Origin: Rosa chinensis
Taxonomy: Eukaryota; Streptophyta; Magnoliopsida; Rosales; Rosaceae
Reading direction: 5' to 3'
DNA: 64,000 bases
Assembly (NCBI RefSeq): GCF_002994745.2
Contig: NC_037094.1
Span: 12,151,001 to 12,215,000 of the forward strand
Positions 1 through 12,400 of the stretch are shown in pieces. The notes under the pieces are model-generated. The model saw nothing but the letters and a program-made list of their open reading frames with translations, had not been told where the DNA came from and did not search any database. Numbering within the stretch: the first letter of the stretch is position 1; each line of letters opens with the position of its first letter. The translations under genes and the position numbers were made by a program.

Positions 1-1097
1 ATGATCTGCACAATATCATAAAAGGGGTGTGCTTAAAGCTCAGTAGAGCAAACCTCATACATATAATTAGTGATAATGCAGTTGTTAGTAATCTTGTACT
101 CCTTATACTCCAGTTGTTAGTAATCTTGTACTAATCTCGGTCACCAGTGTCTTCTTCCCAAACAATAGATTGTTTTATCAATAATAATTGAAGGGGCTTC
201 TCTCCCCAAGTGTATATACCATTGGCTGACGTTGCTGGTCCCTTAAGAGTATTAGACTCAACTACACAACTATTTTCACTCTTTCTTCAAGCTAGGATCA
301 GATAAAACAACATGATGATGAACTAAGCATATATATATATATTTATATATATATATATATTTAACCCAGCATAAACATCCTGATCAGCAGCAAATGTCAC
401 TCAAAATCATATGCATAGACCCATATAATCAAACTTGAGGTTCCCAAAAACTTCCCCTACCTTAAACTTGATTTAGTAAAGCTGAGACTTTGTTTCCAGA
501 CTTCTAAAGACTTGTCTCTGGTCCCTGCTATTTCCAGATTCTCTAACTTGTTTTTCTACTTTCTTTTTTAACTTGTGTTTCTTACAGCAGGTAAAGGCCT
601 CTTTTATACTAGAAGATGTAATCATTAGAACTTATAGGTAGACTAGCCACCTCCTGCTTAGTTTAGTCAGTTAGATAAACACTGGGAGCAGCTTACTGCC
701 AGCTCCTGCTTAGAAAAGTCATTTGAAAATTATCCCAAACTGCCAGCTCCTGCTTTGAGCTTGTTTCCCAAGTTTTAAGCTGCTCTAAGAGTAGCCACTT
801 GCTGCACTCAAGTAACTTTATGTTTGCAGACTCTTAATTGTGGTTAGAAGTGTGTAACCATGTGTTTTCAACAAGCTACGAGGTGACACAACAGTTAAAT
901 AAAACAAATAACATTCCAGATTTTCTTTTCTTCTTCTAATGTGTTTTTGTGCATGTGTTGCAGGTTTTAACAAGACTTCTAACCAAAGAAACTCAAGAAG
1001 AGGGAACACAACGAGCTAAAGACAGATGCTGGAAATTTTTGTACTTTTGCAAAATGTAATGGCAGCAAGTCAAGGAAGCTATAAGTACAAAACATAA
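1..1097. other. Intergenic DNA, no gene recognised
   Basis: AT-rich sequence with only short shadow reading frames. An AT dinucleotide tract lies at about 330-361. Short phrases such as 'ccagctcctgctt' recur around 645-760, but no gene, RNA or transposon end could be supported. Confidence 0.5.
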
Positions 1098-2351
1098 GAG
1101 TTAATTTCAGTTTACCCCCCTGAAGTTAGGGGTCATCATCATGTTAGTCCCTCGAGTTTCAATTTAATCAGTAACACCCTTGTACTCTCCAAATTCATCA
1201 GCCGTGTCCAATTTCTACTATTCCGTCCAATTTGGACCGTTAAGTTTGACTTTTGAGGGCTAAAATGGTCATTTCAAGACAGAAAAAAAAAACAAAAAAA
1301 AAGAATTGTTTTCTTCTTTTTTTCGTTTTTATTTTTTTGCATTTTTTTTTTCTGTTTTTTTCTTTCATTTTTTTTTTCTTTTTCTTTGCTTATTATTATT
1401 ATTATTATTATTATTTTAAATAATTTGTCTTCAACCTATACACCACAAGTTATAATAGGTTTATAAAAACAAAAAAAAAACTCTAGGTGGTCAAAAAGCA
1501 GCTCGCTGGTCTACAATATTTGTGATATATCTCCGATAAAGCAACGAATTTTAGGATATATCCCCAATAAAGTAAAGAAATATCTATAAAATATGATTAA
1601 AAAAATAAATACATATATTTCTTCACTTTATTGGGGATATATCCTAAAATTCTCCGATAAACCAATAAAGTGAAGAAATATCTATAAAATATGATTAAAA
1701 AAATAAATACATATATTTCTTCACTTTATTGGGGATATATCCTAAAATTCTTCGCTTTATCGGAGATGTTCCACAAATATCGTAGACCAGCGAGCGAAGA
1801 ATTTTAGGATATATCCCTAATAAAGTGAAGAAATATCTGTATTTATTTTTTTAATTATATTTTACAAATATTTCTTCACTTTATTGGGGATATATCCTAT
1901 TATTCTTCACTTTATAAACCTATTATATTTTATAGATATATCCTAAAATTCTTTGCTTTATTGGAGATATATCACAAATATCGTAGACCAGCGAGCGGTT
2001 TTTTGACCACCTAGAGTTTTTTTTTTGTTTTTATAAACCTATTATAACTTGTGGTGTATAAGTTGAAGACAAAATTAAAAAAAAAAAAATAATAATAATA
2101 AGCTAAGAAAAGAAAAGAAAAAAAAAAAATGGAAAAAAAAAAAAAATTCTTTTTATTTTTTATTTTTTTGTCTTGAAATTACCATTTTACCCCTCAAAAG
2201 TCAGACTTAACGGTCCAAATTGGACGGAATAGTAGAAATTGGACACGGCTGATGAATTTGGAGAGTACAAGGGTGTTACTGATTAAATTGAAACTCGAGG
2301 GACTAACATGATGACGACCCCTAACCTCAGGGGGGTAAACTGAAATTAATC
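1098..2351. mobile_element. Fold-back MULE-type element with very long inverted repeats
   Basis: The two ends are inverted copies of each other (gagttaatttcagtttaccc at the left, its complement at the right) over at least 170 bp. After AT-rich spacers the inverted symmetry resumes from about 1480 and 2025 inward, so most of the 1254 bp can fold back. A 10-bp direct repeat, caaaacataa, flanks it at 1088-1097 and 2352-2361, which fits the 9-10 bp target duplication of Mutator-like elements. The core holds repeated inverted copies of a motif around 'cactttattggggatatatc'. No transposase is present, so it is non-autonomous. Confidence 0.85.
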
Positions 2352-2361
2352 CAAAACATAA

Positions 2362-2759
2362 ATAAGAAATTGATGTATTGTGACATTTGGAAACCTGTGT
2401 TAATGTAAATATAGTACTTGTAGCTATCTATGTAACCTTATTGAAAACAAGCACAATCTATGCTATCTCTTGTTTCTTTTTTTTTCCTTCTTTGACAATG
2501 AATGTAAACAAGTTAATGTTTGCTTTTCTTTGTAAGAAACACTTGTGTTCTACTCTAGTATTTTGTCAACAAAAGCTAGATGGTTTTTGAGTTATAAAAA
2601 CAAAATCAGCAGGGATCAAGCAATTCATCATTCATGACCCTATACACAAAGCTAGACCTCTATATTTGGCCCTTCTTTTACTAAAACAATAAGTATACAG
2701 CTATAAATAGTTTAGAAGTAGAGTAAACTAGACTAATTAACTTAAATAGAGTTCAAGTC
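2362..2759. other. Intergenic DNA
   Basis: AT-rich sequence between the fold-back element and the copia remnant. The open frame at 2387-2590 has no recognisable domain and is probably chance. Confidence 0.4.
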
Positions 2760-2775
2760 TTCACACCCCGACCTC

Positions 2776-5700
2776 AGGACAACAAACCCAAGGGAAAGGC
2801 TGTTGTTCATCTTGCTCAAGACCAAGATTACTATGTGGTGACAGAACTAGATCACACCAACTTTGCTGGTAAGGATACCGCATCCCTAAGTCGCGGTGGT
2901 AATGGTAAGATTGGAATTGCTTTAAAGATTTCTAGCTTTACTGGTGGCAATACTTAGATAATTGATTCTGGAGCATCTAACCATATGACCTATGATCGTA
3001 GTTTCTTTCTTTTTCTCAATCCACCTTTTATTTCCTCTATTGTCAATGCCAATGGTGATTCTTTTCCTATTTTAGGAATAGGGTATGTTCGTCTCACCCC
3101 TTCTTGGATACTACATGATGTTCTTTATGTCCCTGATCTCTCTCATCATCTTATATCTGTGCCTCAGTTTAATACTCAATCTCGGTGTTCTATAACATTT
3201 TTTCCATTGTATGTGATTTTTCAGGACCTCCTCACCAGGGAAATAATCAGGAGGGGTTATCTGAGGGGTCAACTATTTCATGTGGATTACATGTTCGCCG
3301 AAATGAAGCAGGAGAAGGCAGTCCAAGCAGCTTTGATTTCGACTGGGGTTACTAATCAAGTTGAAGAATTATGGCTATGGTATCGGAGATTGGGACATCC
3401 TTCCTTTAGTGTCATGAAGAAATCTATGCCATCCTTGTTTCTGGGTATTGATGAGTCTAAATTGCATTGTGAGTGATGTGTCTTAGCTAAAAGTCATCGT
3501 ACTAGTTATCCTTTGAGTACTACTAGGAGTTCTTTTCCTTTTGAGCTTATTCATTCTGATGTATGGGGACCTTCCCGTGAGTCAACCTTGTCTGGAAAAC
3601 ATTGGTTTGTTTTGTTTATTGATGATTATACCCGTCTTACATGGGTCTCTTTATTGAAACACAAATATGAAGTCTTCTCTGCTTTCTAAGAATTTTTTGC
3701 TCTTGTTCAAAATCAATTTGGAGCCAATATTAAAGTCTTTTGTTCTAATAATTGGGGGGGGGGGGATTTGTCAATTCTCAATTCACCAATTCTTTCATTC
3801 TCATGGGATTATTCATCAAACTACTTACCCTCAAACCCCTGAACAAAATGGGGTATCGGAAAGAAAGAATCGTCATGTTCTTGACATAGCCCGGTCTCTT
3901 CTATTTAGTGCTCATATGCCTAAGTATCTTTGGGGAGATGCAATTCTCACTGCTTGTCATCTCATCAATAGGCTACCTTCCTCTGTTCTCAATGGTCAAA
4001 CCCCATATGCTGCCCTTTCAAATCATGTGTCTGTCCCTTCATTTTCTAATCTCCCTGCTTGTGTCTTTGGGTGTGTTGTGTTCGTCCATGTTCCTAAGAA
4101 TCAACGGTCCAAACTCGATGCCAGGGCATTAAAGTGTGTTTTTGTGGGCTATAGTGTTCATCAGAAGGGTTACAAGTGTTTTCATCCTCCTACACATAAA
4201 GTTTTTGTTACCATGGATGTCACCTTTTATGAGGATGCATATTATTTTTCTCCCATTAATCCTTCACTTTAGGGGGAGAAACACACTTTTTTGGAAGAGA
4301 AGTCTTGTGGGATTAAAATTCAGCCCATTGAAGCCAACGACACTCCTGTAGAAACAGAAAAGGCAATTGCCGATCAGAGCATTGGGAGTTCCAAAACAGA
4401 AAAGGCAATTGCTGAATCTTCTACTCTTCACCATGCAACTGCCGAACAGAGCATTGCGAGTTCCGAAATAGAAAAGGCAATTGATGAATCGTCTACCCTT
4501 CGCCATGCAACTGCCGAACAGAGCATTGCGAGTTCCGAAACAGAAAAGACAATTGCCGAATCATCTACCCTCCAAGAAGGCCAAGCTCTTCCACCCCTCT
4601 TAGATATAGATAACTCTTGTCAACCAATCCCTGAGGACCGTCCAAATCTTGAGATTAGTGGTGTTTCTTCTAACTCTGATATCGGTGATAGTGTGTATGT
4701 TTTGCCTCCTAGGTCCACCCGTGGTAAACCACCTCGTCAATATGAACCGAGTTTAGATGTTAAGTCTAAGTATGTCATAGCTAACTTTGTATCCACCCAC
4801 CGGTTATCCAAATCCCATGCTTCTTTTGTGAATCAAATATCCTCTGTATGTCTTCCAAGTAAAGTACAGGATGCTCTCAAGGATCCCAAATGGTCTCAAG
4901 CGATGAATGAAGAGATGGAGGCGTTGGAGAAGAATAATACTTGGGAGTTGGTGCCACCTCCACAAGGAAAGAGAGTTGTTGGATGTAGATGGATGTACAC
5001 CATCAAACACAATGCAGATGGTTCAGTGAACAGGTATAAAGCAAGACTTGTTGCAAAGGGATATACTCAAACATATGGCGTGGATTATGAGGAGTCCTTT
5101 GCTCTAGTAGAAAAGATTAATATTGTTCGAGTGTTGATGTCTCTAGCAGCTAATCTAGATTGGCCCTTGCAATAGTTTGATGTGAAGAATGCCTTTTTAC
5201 ATGGAGAGCTATCTGAAGAAGTCTATATGGATCTACCACTAGGATATGAGGCAAGCACAGGAGGTAGATTTGTGTGTAAGTTAAATAAGTCCTTGTATGG
5301 ACTCAAACAATCACCACGAGCTTGGTTTGGAAGATTCTCTCAAGCTATGCGTCGTTTTGGGTACAAGCAGAGAACTCTGACTATACATTGTTTTTGAAAC
5401 ACTGTGAATGTAAATTAATTACCTTGATTATTTATGTTGATGATATGATAATTACTGGTGATAATTCAGAGGAGGTTGAAAGATTAAAAGATCTGCTTGC
5501 ATCAGAGTTTGAGATGAAAGATCTTGGTTCTCTTAAATATTTTTTGGGGATTGAGGTCGTCAGGGGGAGTTCAGGAATTTTCTTGTGCCAGAGAAAATAT
5601 GTGCTTGATTTGTTGACAGAGAAAGGAATGCTAGGGTGTAGACCTGCTGATACGCCTATTGAGCATAATCATAAACTGGATGAGTACCCTAATCAAACTC

Positions 5701-6389
5701 TTACAGAGAAGGCTCGCTATCAGAGGTTAGTTGGCAGATTAATCTATCTCTCACATACTTGGCCAGACATTGCATATGCAGTTAGTGTTGTGAGTCAATT
5801 CATGCATAATCTAAGTGAAACTCATATGGAAGCTGTGATCCGTATTCTGAGGTATTTAAAGTCTGCACGTAGAAAAGGCTTGATGTTTTCAAAGCATAAT
5901 CATCTGGATATTAGTGGTTATACAGATGCAGACTGGGCAGGTTGTGTTACGGATAGAAAATCCACTTCTGGTTACTTCACTTTTGTAGGTGGTAATCTTG
6001 TTACTTGGAGAAGTAAGAAACAAAAGGTTGTGGCCAGGTCAAGTGCTGAAGCAGAGTATAGAGATATGGCTCATGGAGTTTGTGAATTACTTTGGTTGAG
6101 AAATTTACTTCGTGATTTGGGATTTAAACCCAAATGAGCCATGGATTTGTATTGTGATAATAAGGCAGCGGTGGATATTGCTCACAACCCAGTTCAACAT
6201 GACAGAACTAAGCATGTTGAGGTTGACAGAAATTTCATTAAAGAGAAGCTCGATGCTAAGCTTATCTCTTTTCCTTTTGTCCACTCAGAAGAACAGTTAG
6301 CTGATGTTCTCACAAAGGCAGTATCGAGTAAGGCATTTCATGACTCACTTGACAAATTGGGCATTCGTGATCTGTATGCGTCAACTTGA
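2776..6389 (+). pseudogene. Copia gag-pol remnant (protease, integrase, RT, RNase H)
   Basis: In order: a gag tail near 2790; the protease motif DSGASNHM at about 2965 with an in-frame stop just before it; the integrase GAG-pre motif RRLGHPSFS near 3390; an integrase core with a broken acidic region and a G run near 3757; the region after integrase carrying a repeated acidic/serine segment (AEQSIASSE, 4440-4560); RT with YVDDM near 5438; and RNase H to 6389. Stops occur near 2957, 3474, 3689, 5175 and 6137 and a frameshift near 5370. It cannot make a working polyprotein. Confidence 0.9.
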
Positions 6390-6396
6390 GGGGGAG

Positions 6397-6621
6397 TGTT
6401 GGCGTGAATCATACTTACCTTATTTATGTAGATATTCTGTAATAGTCCGTGATCTGTAATATCTGTAGTAGTATTAGGTTTACTACTTGCCTTAGGAGTA
6501 GGAGTAGTACTTGTCTTATTGGGCACAATTGTAATTTATATATAATTCCTTCTTGTAAGGTGAATGAAGATATCTGAGTTATTCAGTCAAAATTATCTCA
6601 TGTTTTTCGTTATATTTGTCT
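6397..6621 (+). repeat. 3' LTR of the decayed copia element
   Basis: It starts with TGTTGGCG directly after the polypurine tract. The end is set by similarity to the LTR of the young family member (tatttgact there, tatttgtct here), so the right border is approximate. Confidence 0.6.
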
Positions 6622-6641
6622 AATTATACACTCCCAAATAA

Positions 6642-7110
6642 TGGAAGCTGTGATTTCAAGCCATGTATTGCAGGATACTATTTTTGAGAAGAAGCAAAGG
6701 CAGGCACTAAATGAGTTGGAAGGAATTCTAACTGATCCTTTGAAAGCACATGAGGCACTGGAATTGATGTTCCAAGGAGAGGCAACCAACATTTTAAGGG
6801 AAATGTTGCTGTGTTATAAGTCAAATGCAGCGCGGTTTCTCTCATCGATGCTACGATTATAATGTGCATCAAAACTTGCAGAACTACATAGTTGGACACA
6901 AACTTTTGTTCAAAATGGAAGATCTTTGATGGAATGTTAAGATGAAACCAGGACATTGAAATATGGTAAGGTATTTGTTCAATGTTCTGACCATGCTATC
7001 TTCAATGGCAGTACTACTTCAACTGCAGGCCAAGACAATTTTACTATTGAGTGTAATGTAACTATCGCTAAAAACCCGTGTGTACACCTGGGAGATGAGC
7101 GTTTTCTTGG
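6642..7110 (+). pseudogene. Fragment of a plant RNA-dependent RNA polymerase gene (RDR3/4/5-like)
   Basis: Three frames together read EKKQRQALNELEGILTDPL, then a segment ending in DETRTLKYGKVFVQCS, then VTIAKNPCVHLGD. The last matches the RDR signature V-x-AKNPC-x-HPGD as I recall it, and the order fits the N-terminal side of the catalytic domain in the RDR3/4/5 group. Stops occur near 6860 and 6936 and the proline of the signature is lost. The catalytic DxDGD region is absent. About 150 codons run without a recognisable intron, although plant RDR3-5 genes are intron-rich, which suggests a cDNA-derived copy. It is one piece of a mosaic of gene fragments extending to 9241. Confidence 0.6.
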
Positions 7111-7540
7111 AGTGAGTGAGGTTTCTGATCATTATGCTTGGCTGGACTTTCTAACAAGCGATGTTCCCAAGACTAAGGTAATAAAATTTACAAAGGAAAG
7201 TCTTGCTCACCAGAGATATTGTTCAATGGATGCATTTGGTTCCAAGAAGGAAGTCATTGCTTTCGTAGGTGAGATCTATAAGCATCGTTCTATGGTTGAG
7301 GAAGCTTCTATAGTACTATGGTATTTTTCTCTTCTACGTTCTCCTTTGGATAGTGATGATTTCAGGTTTGTAATGTTCAATTTTATTCATCACTGGGTTC
7401 ACCTTATTCATGTACAAGTCAATCCAGAATTATTTTCTTTGGGGTACTCTTCTGCTCCAATTGTTTTAATGTCTGCTAGTGATATTCATTCAGTTGTGCA
7501 CATCATTTTTCAAGATGGATTGTTGTTGATTCATGAACAA
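7111..7540 (+). pseudogene. Unrecognised coding-like fragment in the gene mosaic
   Basis: The frame that carries the RDR signature stays open to 7546 and reads on through DHYAWLDFLTSDVPKTKVIK and AFGSKKEVIAFVGEIYKHRS. These look like real protein rather than chance, but I do not recognise the family. The switch from RDR sequence near 7110 is abrupt. It joins PPR sequence near 7550. Confidence 0.35.
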
Positions 7541-7549
7541 GAGTGAGGT

Positions 7550-7888
7550 CTTGCCAAGAGCACTATAATTGCAAGGTATTCTCAAGCAGGTTGTGTGGAA
7601 GAAGCTTTTGACTATTTGTCGTGGATGAGAATGGATGTACCAAACCCAAATGAGTATGCTTTTACTCGTGTATCAAGTGTTTGTGGAACCATGGCGATGC
7701 TTGCTCTAGGTAAGCAATTGCATGCTCATGTGCTAACTGTTGCTCTAGATTGTGAAGCTATGGTACAAATTGCCTTAGTCAATCTGCACTTGAAATGTGG
7801 AAGTTTACAAGAGGCTGCAAAAATCTTTGATGTGACAAAAGTTCATGATCACCGATTTGATTTCTACAGAATTTTCATGAGCGTCTGA
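7550..7888 (+). pseudogene. Pentatricopeptide repeat (PPR) gene fragment
   Basis: The frame reads STIIARYSQAGCVEEAF, then NEYAFTRVSSVCGTMAMLALG, then GKQLHAHVLTVALD and ALVNLHLKCGSLQEAAKIFD. This is the typical L/S-type plant PPR pattern ('GKQLHAHV', 'KCGS..EA..IFD'). It recalls the At3g47840 group of plant PPR proteins. About three repeats are present, with no start, no organelle target peptide and no C-terminal domain, so it is a captured piece. It is preceded and followed by unrelated protein sequence. Confidence 0.75.
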
Positions 7889-7899
7889 TTGCTTGCTAC

Positions 7900-8262
7900 T
7901 TGAGATACATAGATAAGCAGCCCAGCCATGGAAGGAATGAAGATAGTCATGCTATAGTTTCATCTACCATCATGAAAGAAGAAAAATATATGTTTGTGAC
8001 TATTGACAAATTATGCACTGCTTTAGCTTTTAAGTGTTGTCCAATTGGTATAGTTGAGGTGCCAGAGAAGCGGTTTATGGATGTGATCAATATGAATTTG
8101 GAGACCATGGTTGGAAAAATTAAATGTGGTGGGGAAAAGGAGTTGCATGTGAATCTCTTTAAAATTCATTGGGAGCCACTTGAGAAATGTTTGGGGTATG
8201 CTCTATCGACTTTGGATGCAATTTGTTTATGTGTCCAGAAGCTTTTCTTGGTTGATTGGGCT
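7900..8262 (+). pseudogene. Unrecognised coding-like fragment in the gene mosaic
   Basis: An open frame reads through SSTIMKEEKYMFVTIDKLC and KELHVNLFKIHWEPLEKCLG before it runs into transportin-like sequence near 8275. The composition looks like real protein, but I cannot assign a family. It has no start context or intron of its own. Confidence 0.3.
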
Positions 8263-8269
8263 TTTGCAA

Positions 8270-8838
8270 ATGTACCAATATCTTGGAAGGATATGGAAAC
8301 CAAGTTGTTAATTTGCTCTTAATGTGGTTACTGAGGTACTCCTACATGAAGGTCAAATCTTTGATTTCTCGGTCATTATGCAGTTGGTTGTAATTTTGTC
8401 CACTAGGCCTTTGAATGAACTGAAGGGCATCATGTGCATTCTACATAGTTCTCTTGCAGACATTGATGACTCCTATTCTAAGTGGATCTCTGCTTTTCAA
8501 ACAATTGCTAGACCCTTACTATTATTTCTTGCTGCTGGAATATCAAACCCCCTGTCCTCAAGTTCTTGTGCATCTGCACTTCGTAAAGTTTGTGAAGCTG
8601 TTTCTGCAGTGATGTATGAACATTTAAATTTGCAGGTATTGAAGGGGATAGGAGAGGGTCTGGAGAGCAGTCACTACCCTTTGGAAAATGAGGAAGGTTC
8701 TAGTAATAACAAAGAACTAAAGAACAACTTATTGGCTATATTGCCTTCTTCTAGCTTTGAAGTTATTGGGGAATTTGTTGATAAAGATAGCAGCCATTGC
8801 CTGAGACAGAATCATGCTACCTATACCAAAGTGATCAA
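8270..8838 (+). pseudogene. Fragment of MOS14 / transportin-SR (importin-13-like) gene
   Basis: The frame reads METKL, then after a 1-bp frameshift near 8312 [19 protein letters not shown], followed by [40 protein letters not shown] and [12 protein letters not shown]. This is the N-terminal half of plant MOS14/TNPO3-like nuclear import receptors, which carry SR proteins into the nucleus. A short block seems to be deleted around ENEEGSSNN. Nearly 190 codons run without an intron, although the parent gene is very intron-rich in Arabidopsis, so a cDNA intermediate is likely. It passes in frame into an unrelated sequence near 8838. Confidence 0.8.
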
Positions 8839-9241
8839 TGATGAACTTGCTAAACATTTTTCTCATACTAAGTCTACATCAGCTCCTTTGAGGTATTGTT
8901 CTTCTTTAGTTATCTCAATCATTGCCACTCTTCTTCCTTCTGTGGCATTAGTTATGTGTGTTACTTGTGGTGTGATGAAGACTATAGAAAAATCACACAT
9001 TGATGAAATTGTTGAGAAAGCTAAGAAGAAACAACTCGATGCTGTTTTGGAATTAGTTGATGATGCTCTGGAATTCTCAGGCAGGGACAAAGAATTGATC
9101 AAGGCAAATTCTACATATGAGTGTGTGACAGTAGCTAGAGGCTTTCAAAAAAGAATAATGTGCCGTCATCAAGTGGTCTATACCTCTTCAAATTTCAAAG
9201 GATATGTGGTACTGCCATCAGCCATCTTGCATAGAAAAGTT
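8839..9241 (+). pseudogene. Unrecognised coding-like fragment, cut by the young copia element
   Basis: The frame continues from the MOS14 piece through [19 protein letters not shown], a hydrophobic stretch (about 8905-8970), [20 protein letters not shown] and [14 protein letters not shown]. The family is not recognised. The copia element at 9242 interrupts it. Directly after the element (14697 on) an open frame continues with VVVYGAAAATFFMKH, so the pre-insertion fragment probably ran on. Confidence 0.35.
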
Positions 9242-9438
9242 AGTCAAATATGACAAGATTGAGAGAATAAGTTTTCTGATATCATATTACACCCATTCTG
9301 TGGTGTATATAAACAGATTACAATCGTACTACAACTATTGTGTACTATTGTACTACACAACATGTACAAGGTAAGTAATTACAACAATATATTCCCTTGT
9401 AGTCTATTCCTAATAGGGAACGATGACTCACACTAACA
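9242..9438 (-). repeat. 3' LTR of the young copia element
   Basis: On the minus strand it starts TGTTAGTGTG and ends TATTTGACT. It matches the 5' LTR base for base as far as I can read. The TG...CT ends differ from the usual TG...CA, but the flanking 5-bp duplication supports these borders. Confidence 0.9.
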
Positions 9439-9455
9439 CTCCCCCTCAAGTTGGC
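9439..9455 (-). other. Polypurine tract of the young copia element
   Basis: On the minus strand gagggggag directly abuts the TG of the 3' LTR, the expected plus-strand primer position for reverse transcription. Confidence 0.8.
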
Positions 9456-12400
9456 GCATATACATCAACCATGCCCAACTTGCTTAGTGAGTCATAAAAT
9501 GCCTTCCTGGAAACTCCTTTGGTAAGTACATCTGCAAGTTGCTCTTCAGTTGGAACAAAAGGAAAGCTAATGATTTTGGCATCTAGCTTCTCCTTTATAA
9601 AGTGACGATCAACCTCCACATGCTTAGTACGATCATGCTGTACTGGATTCTGTGATATGTCAATAGCTGCCTTGTTGTCACAATACAACTGCATGGAATT
9701 TTTGAGTATGATACCCAGATCACGTAACAGATTTCTCAGCCACAACAATTCACACACTCCGTGAGCCATACCTCTATACTCGGCCTCAGCACTAGAACGT
9801 GCCACAACTTTCTGTTTCTTACTCTTCCATGTAACCAAATTACCTCCCACAAAGGTAAAGTAACCTGATGTCGACCTCCTGTCTGTGATATTTCCAGCCC
9901 AATCTGCATCTGTGAAGCCACAAACCTCGAGGATGTTGTTGTGTTTAGAAAAAAGTACTCCCCTACCTGGAGCTGACTTCAAGTACTTCAGAATTCGCAT
10001 AACAGCATCCATGTGACTCTCACTCGGATTATGCATGAACTGACTCACCACGCTCACTGCATACGCAACGTCTGGTCTGGTATGAGCCAAATAAATCAAG
10101 CGCCCAACTAACCTCTGATAGCGAGCTCGATCAGTAGGTACCTGATCTGGATACTCAGCTAAACCATGGTTCTGCTCAATAGGAGTGTCAATGGGTCTAC
10201 AATCCAACAAACCTGTTTCTGTCAGCAAGTCAAGGACATACTTCCTCTGGCACAGATAGATTCCTTCTCTCCCCCTGGCTACCTCAATTCCTAAGAAGTA
10301 CTTAAGCTCACCCAAGTCCTTCATCTCAAACTCAGAGGCTAGCTGTCTTTGCAGTCTATCCATCTCAACGGTGTCATTACCAGTGATTACCATATCATCC
10401 ACATAGATAATTAGAGCTGTTACCTTCCCCTGTTGATGCTTGAGAAACAAGGTATGGTCTGAGTTGCTCTGCCTGTAACCAACCTTCCGCATGAACTGTG
10501 AAAATCTTCCAAACCAAGCACGAGGTGACTGTTTGAGACCATACAGAGACTTTCTCAATTTGCATACAAACTCACCAGGAGAAGCAACTACATACCCTGG
10601 TGGGAGACTCATGTATACTTCCTCGGCTAACTCTCCATGAAGAAATGCATTCTTGACATCAAACTGTCGGAGTGGCCAGTTTAAACTAGCAGCGAACGAG
10701 AGCAGAACCCGAATAGTATTCATCTTGGCAACAGGAGCAAAAGTTTCATCATAGTCTATACCATACGTTTGAGTAAATCCCTTTGCTACAAGACGTGCTT
10801 TGTATCGATTCACTGATCCATCTGCATTATGCTTCACAGTAAACACCCAACGACAACCTACAGCCTTCTTGCCTTGTGGTGGAGGCACAAGTTGCCAAGT
10901 ACTGTTCTTCTGCAACGCCTCCATCTCTTCATCCATAGCCTTCCTCCACTTTGGATCCCCCAACGCATCCTGCACTTTGTTAGGTACTGATACAGCAGAT
11001 ATTTGATTCACAAATGATTCATATGACTTAGACAACCTCCTAGTGGACATATAGTTGGCTACTGGATATGTTGATTTGGCAGTAAGAGTAGGTTCATATC
11101 TTTTGGCTGATTGACCTCGAGTGGTCCTATGTGGTAACACATATGGCTCAACATTAGACTCACTACTACTAGTATCAGTGGATGGACATACCTCAAATGG
11201 GTGATCTTCAGTACCAGGAAGCTGTGGGTCAGGGGTAGAAGCGATGGCAGGAGGGGCAGTTGTGTCTTCAACCGCATTCTGAGTGATTGGAACTGGTGCT
11301 TCTGCTGCTGGAGGTGGCGAGCTAATAGTTTCAACCGGATCGGTCAAATGACCTCCTTCTCCCTCTGATTCCTCCCCCTCTCCATGATATAGCTCTTCAA
11401 AATATGAATTCTCCCCCTGAAGAGCTGTATCTGAAGAGGAGAAATAACTCATGTCTTCAAAGAAAGTAACATCCATAGTGACATAATACTTTCTGGTGGG
11501 TGGATGATAGCATTTGTACCCCTTCTGATGACCTCCGTAGCCAACAAACACACACTTAAGGGCCCGGGCATCCAACTTAGACCTCTGATTTTTTGGTACA
11601 TGGACAAACGCAACACAACCAAAAACACGAGCTGGAAGATTGTGAAAGGATGGTAAGGAGATATGAGAGGCGAGAACCTCAAATGGAATTTTGCCCTGAA
11701 GGACACTAGATGGAAGACGATTGATAAGATGAGAGGAAGCATGTATAGCATCGCCCCATAGATACTTAGGCATATGAGCACTAAAAAGAAGGGCACGAGC
11801 CATATCAAGTAAATGACGGTTTTTTCGTTCGGACACTCCATTCTGTTCTGGTGTTTGTGGACATGTGGTTTGGTGAACAATCCCATGGTTTTTAAAAAAC
11901 TCTTGGAACACATGATTAACATACTCCCCCCATTGTCAGAACGAAGGACTTTAATGGTGCTATGATATTGTGTTTGAACAAGATTACGAAAGGTTTGAAA
12001 AGCGGGAAAGACTTCATCTTTGGTTTTAAGAAGAGCAACCCATGACAATCTTGTACAATCATCAACAAACAACACAAAATATCTCATACCCGATACAGTA
12101 GGCTCTCTAGAAGGTCCCCAAACATCAGAATGAATCAACTCAAAAGGAATAACACTTTTATTAGAAATACTAGGAGAATAAGTAGCACGATGACTCTTGG
12201 CCAAAGCACAGGTTTCACAATGTAAAACTGACTCATCCACACCGATAAACAGAGTAGGCATGCTTTTCTTCATAAGACTAAAAGATGGATGCCCTAAACG
12301 GCGATGCCACAACCAAATCTCACTTAGCTTATCAGAAGTCGAAGTCAAAGCGGCTCGGGACTGTGCTCCTGGTTTCTCTCCTGCGTATGTCTGATCCAGA

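Larger units (their letters stand above)
2760..6621 (+). mobile_element. Decayed Ty1/copia retrotransposon, 5'-truncated
   Basis: The sequence reads as copia from the end of gag to RNase H, followed by a polypurine tract (gagggggag, ending at 6396) and a 3' LTR. The 5' LTR, primer site and most of gag are missing. It belongs to the same family as the element at 9242-14696: protein frames align throughout and the LTR starts are alike (tgttggcgtgaatcat against tgttagtgtgagtcat). Many stops and frameshifts make it old and inactive. Confidence 0.9.

Noticed and set aside
1098..2351. miRNA precursor gene
   Set aside because: The long hairpin is explained by a transposon with TIRs and a target duplication; no single precise miRNA-like stem stands out.
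6642..9241. One functional multi-domain gene
   Set aside because: The pieces come from unrelated families, frames shift and stops occur between and within them.
10800..11006. Plus-strand frames across 10.8-13.0 kb
   Set aside because: Shadows of the minus-strand copia polyprotein.
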